DNA from: Kandleria vitulina DSM 20405
GTDB taxonomy: Bacteria; Bacillota_I; Bacilli_A; Erysipelotrichales; Coprobacillaceae
NCBI RefSeq assembly: GCF_000702065.1
Contig: NZ_KL370858.1
Coordinates: 7,059-63,295, forward strand
Direction of reading: 5' to 3'
DNA: 56,237 nucleotides
Each line of letters begins with the position of its first letter. Position 1 is the stretch's first letter. Below the pieces are notes generated by a model. The model ran no database searches, had not been told where the DNA came from, and saw only the letters and a list, made by a program, of their open reading frames with translations. Positions 51,058 through 56,237 of the stretch are shown piece after piece. A program made the position numbers and the translations under genes.

Positions 51058-53178
51058 AATCTTTTGATTTAGTTTGATTTCAGCACCTTTTTCTACATCC
51101 TGCTTATAGATTGTACCTGCTCCTTCAGTTTCAATTGTAACCCCAGAAAGAGCACCAAAAGCTTCCGCTTCTTTTCTTGACCATCCTTCCATTGAAGGCA
51201 TGATGATCTTATTGCCATCGGTTGCAATCATAACACGTGACGACGATGTAATTGTCGATTGACTTTCAGGATACTGATTTGTAACACTCTTGCCATCTTC
51301 TCCAATAATGATTGGTGTAACACCATTCTTCTTTAACATATTATTGGCATACTCTACAGACTGATTTGTAAAGTTTGGCATCGTGTAAGTATTCGTCTTA
51401 ACTTTCTTAGAACTATCCTTATGAATATTCAACGCGGACTTCGCAATTGCCTTAATGACATTAGCAGCATCTCCAGTATAGTTGGATGTATTCTGCCATG
51501 TAATCACAAAGACAACTTCTGGATCATCATAAGGTGCAAGACCTGCAAATGTATGTGAATGAAGTGATGCTGAGTAAGAACCATTTACTGCCACCTGACC
51601 AGTACCAGATTTACCGATAATATCAACTTCAGAATCTTTATAGTGCGCATGTACTGTACCAGCCTTATTGTGAGTAACACCATACATCAGATACTTCATT
51701 GTCTTTACTGCTTCAGTAGAATAGATCTTCTCTGAATATGTTGTCTTAGCAGAATAGATTGTTTTCTTGTTAGTCGGATTAACAACCTTTTCTACAAGAT
51801 AAGGTTCAACATATTTTCCATCATTTGCAAAAACACTATACCCTCTTAACAGCTGGAATGGTGTTACAGAAGAACCTTGTCCAAATCCAGTTGTATAGTA
51901 TTCAAGACTCTTTGATTTCCCATCATATCCTTTAACCCCAGAACCTGATGTCAAGCCATCAACCGTACTAGATTTAAAGAATCCTAAGCGGTCATAATCA
52001 GAAATCAATGATTTCATATTTGTCTTGCTTTGTAAAATATTACAGATAGCTACATTGGAAGAACGATATAATCCTTCTCCATAAGTGATTCTACCCCAAC
52101 CTGTCCTATTGACATCATGAATCTGGGCAATCACTTTACCTGCTGAACGATAAGTGAAGACCCCCGAATGATAGTAATCATTGATATCTAACACTTTATC
52201 AGTCAGCGCATTCGCATAGACGAAGACCTTGAATGCAGAACCACATTCATAGGCATCATTTAAGAAAATGCTATTGAAGTTTTTCATGTTACGCTTATTA
52301 GGATCAAAAGAAGGATAATCACTTACTGCAAGAATTTTTCCTGTCTTTGCTTCCATAATCGCACATGTTGCCTTATCAGGCTTAGCTTTCTCAATAAATT
52401 CTTTCATCAATGAATCAAGCTCAGTCTGAATACGGCTGTCTATTGTTAAATAAACATCATTACCCGGTGTTGATTTCTTATAATAAAGTTCCCCACCTGG
52501 CAATACATTTTTCTTGGAATCAATCAAATAGATCTGTTTTCCATTTTTTCCTTGAAGATAATTATTGTAGCTCTTTTCGATACCAAGTTCTCCAACGAGC
52601 TGCTTATCATCATCTTTTGCTGATTTGGCATAGCCAATCTCATACGATGCAAAATCACCAAAAGTATAGTTTCTTGAACGTACTTCTTTAAATTCCAATC
52701 CTGGTAATTTTAATCTTTCAATCTTATCTTTCACAACAGCAGATAGGTTTTTAGAGTAGTTTCCAAATTCTACCTGATAACCCTTTGATTGCATCTTCTT
52801 GTAAAGATACTCTTCATCTGCTCCAAGAATCTTTGATAAAGCCTTAGCAGTCTTTCTTTTATCAACTACATACGCAGGCTCATTTTTTGCAGTAACACGA
52901 ATAGGCGAAATATATGTAATCAGATTGTATCTCTTAACATCCTTAGCAGCAACTTCACCATCACTTGTATAGATCGTACCTCTAGTCGCATATTCTGTCT
53001 TAGTAATACGACCAGCTCCACGTGTCTTATTGTAATCGCGAATGTTTTCTCCACTAACGATTGTTTTACCAGTTACGCATAGATAAGCAATATTGGCGAT
53101 TAGTCCTACTACGACTACCGCCATTATTCTCTTTAAAGCAATAATACCATAATTTGGATCTCTTTTCTTTCTTTTCAC
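51040..53178 (-). CDS. Septal penicillin-binding protein 2 (FtsI/PBP2B type) with two PASTA domains
   Basis: This is a class B transpeptidase that cross-links septal peptidoglycan. It has 712 residues and starts with GTG in a TAGTG overlap with ftsL. One membrane span (about 16-36), a dimerisation domain, and the transpeptidase domain with Ser314 and Lys317 (GSAFK), SSN (373-375) and KSGTG (523-527). The residue before GSAFK is Cys where the family usually has Pro (EPGSTFK). Two PASTA domains (about 600-655 and 656-712) follow. The place after ftsL fits pbpB/ftsI. Confidence 0.95.
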   Translation of the reverse strand: MKRKKRDPNYGIIALKRIMAVVVVGLIANIAYLCVTGKTIVSGENIRDYNKTRGAGRITKTEYATRGTIYTSDGEVAAKDVKRYNLITYISPIRVTAKNEPAYVVDKRKTAKALSKILGADEEYLYKKMQSKGYQVEFGNYSKNLSAVVKDKIERLKLPGLEFKEVRSRNYTFGDFASYEIGYAKSAKDDDKQLVGELGIEKSYNNYLQGKNGKQIYLIDSKKNVLPGGELYYKKSTPGNDVYLTIDSRIQTELDSLMKEFIEKAKPDKATCAIMEAKTGKILAVSDYPSFDPNKRNMKNFNSIFLNDAYECGSAFKVFVYANALTDKVLDINDYYHSGVFTYRSAGKVIAQIHDVNRTGWGRITYGEGLYRSSNVAICNILQSKTNMKSLISDYDRLGFFKSSTVDGLTSGSGVKGYDGKSKSLEYYTTGFGQGSSVTPFQLLRGYSVFANDGKYVEPYLVEKVVNPTNKKTIYSAKTTYSEKIYSTEAVKTMKYLMYGVTHNKAGTVHAHYKDSEVDIIGKSGTGQVAVNGSYSASLHSHTFAGLAPYDDPEVVFVITWQNTSNYTGDAANVIKAIAKSALNIHKDSSKKVKTNTYTMPNFTNQSVEYANNMLKKNGVTPIIIGEDGKSVTNQYPESQSTITSSSRVMIATDGNKIIMPSMEGWSRKEAEAFGALSGVTIETEGAGTIYKQDVEKGAEIKLNQKIKVYAK

Positions 53179-53477
53179 TATTTATCCTCACTTACTACGA
53201 CTGCAGCAGTTGATCCCTGTTTATATGTATAGCCTTTAGCAGTTGCTACTTTCTTCAATCTAGAAAATGAAGCAAGCTCTGATTTCTGAATTTCAAGCCC
53301 ATCAATATCTGATTGAATAGCAGAAATTTCATCCTGTCTCTTTTTTGTTTTGGCATTAATATCCATTTCAAGTGAGTTAAAGACAATATTACCTAAAATG
53401 GCAACGACAAATGCAAAAAAAGCAACTCTTTTAGCAATAATTAAAACTTTTGGATCATTAGTCTTTTTCTTCCCCAT
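53178..53477 (-). CDS. ftsL: Cell division protein FtsL-like
   Basis: This 99-residue protein has a basic cytoplasmic start, one membrane span (about 17-36) and an extracellular coiled coil (about 38-70) ending [17 protein letters not shown], the usual FtsL/DivIC layout. Sequence conservation of the family is low; the position between rsmH and the septal PBP makes the call. It overlaps rsmH by 20 bases and the PBP by one. Confidence 0.87.
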   Translation of the reverse strand: MGKKKTNDPKVLIIAKRVAFFAFVVAILGNIVFNSLEMDINAKTKKRQDEISAIQSDIDGLEIQKSELASFSRLKKVATAKGYTYKQGSTAAVVVSEDK

Positions 53478-54411
53478 TTTCTTTTACCCTCTCAATCACT
53501 CTTAATTTTGCGGAATGAGAACGATGGTTCTCTTCCAATTCTTCTTCACTCGCCAGAATTGGTTTTCTTGTAACCTTCTTGAAGGATGGTTCAAGTCCTT
53601 CAGGAATAATCGCAATATTCTTTGGAAGATCTGGCATCTTCGTTAATTCATTAAAACGATATTTGCAGATCTTATCTTCCAATGACTGGAATGTAATCAC
53701 TGCTACTCTTCCATTGACATTAAGCATTGATAAAGCATCATCCAATGCTTTTTCAAATACACCTAGCTCATCATTGACTTCAATACGAATAGCCTGGAAA
53801 GTTCTCTTTGCAGGATGTCCGCCTTTACGTCGATATTTAGCTGGAATCGCTTTCTTGATTACATCAACCAACTGGAAAGTTGTTTCAATCGGTTGAATTT
53901 CTCTTTCTTTCTCAATGCCTCTGGCAATAGATTTCGCAAATTTTTCATCTGCGTATTTGAATAAGATACGTACAAGATCATTGTACGAATATTCGTTGAC
54001 AACTTCATAAGCACTTAGCTTTTGCTGCTGGTTCATGCGCATATCCAATCTTGCATCAAGATTGTAGCTAAATCCTCTTGAAGCTTCATCAAACTGTGGT
54101 GATGAGACACCTAAATCAAAAAGTACACCATCGACTTTATAGACTCCACGTTTTTCAAGTTCACTTTTAATATTTTTAAAGTTCGAATGAATGATCGTAA
54201 AATGATCACTAATCTTGCTTAAACGTTCGCTTGCTGCGTCAATGGCATGCTGATCTTGATCAAAGCAGTAAAGGTGTCCACTCTCTAGCTGTGAAAGAAT
54301 CTGCGAACTATGTCCACCTCCACCAAGTGTGCAATCCACATAAATACCATCTTTTTTTACTTGTAAAGCGTCTACCGCTTCATGTAACATCACACTTTTG
54401 TGTTCAAACAT
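53458..54411 (-). CDS. rsmH: 16S rRNA (cytosine-1402-N4)-methyltransferase
   Basis: RsmH methylates C1402 in the decoding centre using S-adenosylmethionine. It has 317 residues: [27 protein letters not shown] (SAM loop), [40 protein letters not shown], and the end [14 protein letters not shown]. It follows mraZ by two bases as is usual. Confidence 0.97.
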   Translation of the reverse strand: MFEHKSVMLHEAVDALQVKKDGIYVDCTLGGGGHSSQILSQLESGHLYCFDQDQHAIDAASERLSKISDHFTIIHSNFKNIKSELEKRGVYKVDGVLFDLGVSSPQFDEASRGFSYNLDARLDMRMNQQQKLSAYEVVNEYSYNDLVRILFKYADEKFAKSIARGIEKEREIQPIETTFQLVDVIKKAIPAKYRRKGGHPAKRTFQAIRIEVNDELGVFEKALDDALSMLNVNGRVAVITFQSLEDKICKYRFNELTKMPDLPKNIAIIPEGLEPSFKKVTRKPILASEEELEENHRSHSAKLRVIERVKENGEEKD

Positions 54412-54413
54412 AA

Positions 54414-54839
54414 TTACTCCTCTTCCAACATCTCTGATAATTCATCAAAATCTGCATCATTTTCTTCATAGTAGCTTTCCCATTTCTGCTGATTCCAGAT
54501 TTCCATATGGTCACCTACACCAATGATGACACATTCTTTTTCTAGTCCTGCCAAACTTCTTAAATCTGCAGGAATATTAATACGTCCCGTTTTATCAAAC
54601 TCAATATCATGAGTCTTAGACTGCACAAGTCGCAAGAACTTACGGGCTTCTTTTTTACGTTGAGAAAGCTGTGCCAACCCTTGATAATAGGCATTCCATC
54701 CTTCCTCATTGTAAACATTCAGGCATCCTTCGTTTCCACGTGTTACATAGACCAAAGATCCGCACTGATTGCGCATTTTTGAAGGAATAGATAGTCTGCC
54801 CTTAGTATCCATGTTGTGTCTATATTCACCAAAGAACAC
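54414..54839 (-). CDS. mraZ: Transcriptional regulator MraZ
   Basis: MraZ is an AbrB-like DNA-binding ring protein that controls the division and cell-wall cluster, including itself. The GTG at 54839 (141 aa) is chosen because [22 protein letters not shown] then starts as in the family and AAGGTGG lies 8-9 bases upstream; an ATG further upstream would add residues that lie in the operator. The second AbrB-like half has [37 protein letters not shown]. Four operator repeats lie directly upstream. Confidence 0.95.
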   Translation of the reverse strand: MFFGEYRHNMDTKGRLSIPSKMRNQCGSLVYVTRGNEGCLNVYNEEGWNAYYQGLAQLSQRKKEARKFLRLVQSKTHDIEFDKTGRINIPADLRSLAGLEKECVIIGVGDHMEIWNQQKWESYYEENDADFDELSEMLEEE

Positions 54840-54848
54840 CAGAATCCA

Positions 54849-54883
54849 CCACCTTTTCCCACTTTCTGCCACTGTTTACCACT
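54849..54883 (-). promoter_or_regulatory. MraZ box: four GTGG repeats with 10-bp period
   Basis: On the minus strand AGTGG, AGTGG, AGTGG and GGTGG occur at 54879-54883, 54869-54873, 54859-54863 and 54849-54853, each separated by five bases. They lie between the -10 box and the mraZ start. The pattern matches known MraZ operators (GTGG/TGGG direct repeats with 10-bp spacing). Confidence 0.85.
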
Positions 54884-54912
54884 ATTATAACAACCTGTTT
54901 TGCACTTGTACA
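54884..54912 (-). promoter_or_regulatory. Promoter of the mraZ cluster
   Basis: TGTACA (54907-54912) and TATAAT (54884-54889) are 17 bases apart. The MraZ repeats begin right after the -10 box, so binding would block transcription. Confidence 0.75.
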
Positions 54913-55015
54913 CTTTTTCTATAAGAAAATCCAAAAAAACTGTGGCTGTATTCACAATAAAATGTGCATAACCTGATGCTTTCTTTACTATATTCATAAT
55001 TAGTTATATTGTGAC

Positions 55016-55043
55016 AAAAAAAGGAAGAGCTTAGCTCTTCCTT
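55016..55043 (-). terminator. Intrinsic terminator after the transglutaminase-like gene
   Basis: AAGGAAGAGC-TAA-GCTCTTCCTT is followed by seven T on the minus strand. Confidence 0.93.
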
Positions 55044-55875
55044 ACACATAATCTGTATTAGATAAAGGATAACTTGTCCTAAAACTTGTACTCTGATATT
55101 CCTTATCGCTTTGATGAGTAGCTATAAAATAATTATTTCCTCTTAAGAAATACTGATTGGCAGGTACAGTATCATTCCAAGTTACATCATTATTGTAATA
55201 AGCACCCTTCAACTTGATGATATTCCATGAATGAGAAGCACTTCTTTCTCCATTGAACCCTGTTCCTACAATCATACGATTATCGATTCCACATGCCAAA
55301 AGCATACGATACATCAATAAGGTATATCCCTGACAGACTGCTTTTCCATAATGCAAAGCGCCATAGGCTGTATGTGCCAATGTGCCAATATTTCTATAGC
55401 TTACATGGGAAGTAATATAATCATTGATATACTTGATTTTCTGATAATCACTTTTACCCTCTAACGTTTTAGCCACCGCTTTTACTCTAGTGGCTACCGC
55501 CTGTTCTTGTTTTAAGTTAGTATAGAATTCAAAATGATAATCAATATCATACTGATATTCTCCTACCTTCTTGACATAGCTGACTCTTGTTCTATAGGAA
55601 GAAAGATTGTATTTAATATAATCTCCTTCATCTGCAACACCGGTGTAGGCTACCGCTTTTTCAAAAAGCGTCTTTCCCAATGTCTTGCTTTCATCACCCT
55701 TCGTCACATAATGTATTGTCGCATCAGAATCTCTATTAACCATCGCTTTTCGCAATAGGCTGATCTGCCTCTGATTATCATTGCTTGACGATGAATAATC
55801 TAAGAACTTATTGGTTACGACATTTACCACAATGGCAACTACCACAAGAATGATCAGACGTTTAAATATTTTCAT
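55042..55875 (-). CDS. Membrane-anchored transglutaminase-like protein
   Basis: The ATG at 55875 (277 aa) is chosen because GGGGG is 7 bases upstream; an ATG six codons earlier lies inside that site. Residues about 6-21 form a signal or anchor. The C-terminal half has the transglutaminase/protease-like core: Cys181 in GKAVCQGYT, His215 in ASHSWNI and Asp230 in NNDVTWND, a complete triad. Such proteins act as proteases or cross-linking enzymes at the surface; the substrate is unknown. It is monocistronic, and the sequence directly upstream has the look of a mobile-element end. Confidence 0.85.
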   Translation of the reverse strand: MKIFKRLIILVVVAIVVNVVTNKFLDYSSSSNDNQRQISLLRKAMVNRDSDATIHYVTKGDESKTLGKTLFEKAVAYTGVADEGDYIKYNLSSYRTRVSYVKKVGEYQYDIDYHFEFYTNLKQEQAVATRVKAVAKTLEGKSDYQKIKYINDYITSHVSYRNIGTLAHTAYGALHYGKAVCQGYTLLMYRMLLACGIDNRMIVGTGFNGERSASHSWNIIKLKGAYYNNDVTWNDTVPANQYFLRGNNYFIATHQSDKEYQSTSFRTSYPLSNTDYV

Positions 55876-55898
55876 GGATTTTCCCCCAATCATAATAA

Positions 55899-55941
55899 GG
55901 TAGTGTCAAAAATCTATATCACATAGCACTAATACACTACC
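55899..55941. repeat. Inverted repeat GGTAGTGT / ACACTACC
   Basis: GGTAGTGT (55899-55906) and ACACTACC (55934-55941) form an 8-bp inverted repeat around 27 bases. GGTAGTGTCAAAAATC resembles insertion-sequence termini, and it is about 24 bases upstream of the transglutaminase-like start. Confidence 0.4.
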
Positions 55942-55968
55942 CTCAATTTTATCTATATAAACAGTAAA

Positions 55969-56004
55969 ATGATTACTGAGTATATCTTAGTAATCATCTT
56001 TTTT
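55969..56004 (+). terminator. Terminator-like hairpin upstream of the last plus-strand gene
   Basis: ATGATTACT and AGTAATCAT form a perfect 9-bp stem with an 11-base loop, followed by C and six T. No plus-strand gene precedes it, so it may insulate the following gene from outside transcription. Confidence 0.6.
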
Positions 56005-56083
56005 CGTATTTAACTAAAAAAGATGAAACAACCTGTGTTATACTTTTAGCGCCAACCAAAATATCACGAAAGGATGTTTCATC

Positions 56084-56237
56084 ATGGAAAGTATAACACA
56101 TTTAATTAATTCTATTGAATCTTTTTCTAAACAAAATTTTAAGTTCTCTCAGTATTTTCAGGCTTTGAATCTCCTTGGCAAGATTCCTGATACTGTTTCC
56201 CATCGTCTGAACAACATTGATGTTATTCATCATCTCG
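56084..56237 (+). CDS. Start of an unidentified gene, possibly a transposase, cut by the window edge
   Basis: An open frame from the ATG at 56084 runs off the window (51 codons, beginning MESITHLINSIESFSKQNF). AAAGGA lies 9 bases upstream. I do not recognise the family. The terminator-like hairpin, the inverted repeats flanking the ribosome site (GATGAAACA at 56022-56030 with TGTTTCATC at 56075-56083) and the terminal-repeat-like sequence at 55899 suggest the left end of an insertion sequence, but the transposase call is inference. Confidence 0.5.
   Translation, partial: MESITHLINSIESFSKQNFKFSQYFQALNLLGKIPDTVSHRLNNIDVIHHL

Noticed and set aside
54743-54997. Minus-strand 84-residue reading frame upstream of mraZ
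   Set aside because: It runs through the mraZ promoter, the operator and the mraZ start in another frame.

Overview
The window is AT-rich and, apart from five plus-strand reading frames, coded on the minus strand. The cluster order (rpsJ through rplQ, then ecfA1-ecfA2-ecfT-truA ... rplM-rpsI, and a mraZ-rsmH-ftsL-pbp-mraY-murD division cluster), strong AGGAGG ribosome sites, CcpA-like operators and zinc-type S14 and L36 point to a low-GC Gram-positive (Bacillota). Small gut Erysipelotrichia-like genomes are my best guess from gene order, but no marker in the window proves the family.

Layout, left to right. 1-2500: the truncated end of a tRNA-Ile gene with its promoter, two unrecognised membrane or surface proteins, and an orphan PTS IIB protein. 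2500-10800: a YdiB-type shikimate/quinate dehydrogenase; a two-gene unit in which a TetM-like ribosomal GTPase fused to a Rae1/YacP-like endoribonuclease is translationally coupled to a CheR-type methyltransferase; a secreted cell-wall lytic protein; and a large GGDEF-EAL-PAS-GGDEF protein. 10966-16590: rpsI and rplM with a structured leader, a D,D-carboxypeptidase, truA and the ECF transporter energy module. 16587-17860: an RpiR regulator and a small unknown protein. 18041-32635: the complete S10-spc-alpha ribosomal super-operon with secY, adk, map, infA, rpoA, and a structured leader ahead of rpsJ. 32690-36600: a GIY-YIG protein, an M18 aminopeptidase, a PduL phosphotransacylase, a YitT membrane protein and a flavodoxin-like protein. 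36629-40600: HU, then a two-subunit fumarase framed by two RpiR regulators, then a small plus-strand pair that includes a 24-residue membrane peptide. 40601-41756: an unknown protein and a 228-bp MITE-like element next to a promoter without a gene. 41754-54912: a polysaccharide deacetylase, proC and the division and cell-wall cluster. 55016-56237: a transglutaminase-like protein and the start of an unidentified plus-strand gene that has the look of a mobile-element end.

The genes serve growth: ribosome synthesis, secretion, peptidoglycan precursor synthesis and septation, with carbon metabolism (IIB, PduL, fumarase) under what look like catabolite-type operators. The most distinctive item is the TetM/Rae1 fusion with its coupled methyltransferase. 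It suggests a ribosome A-site surveillance or rescue factor that joins a translational GTPase and an mRNA endonuclease in one chain. All functional calls come from motif recognition by eye; no database search was run.
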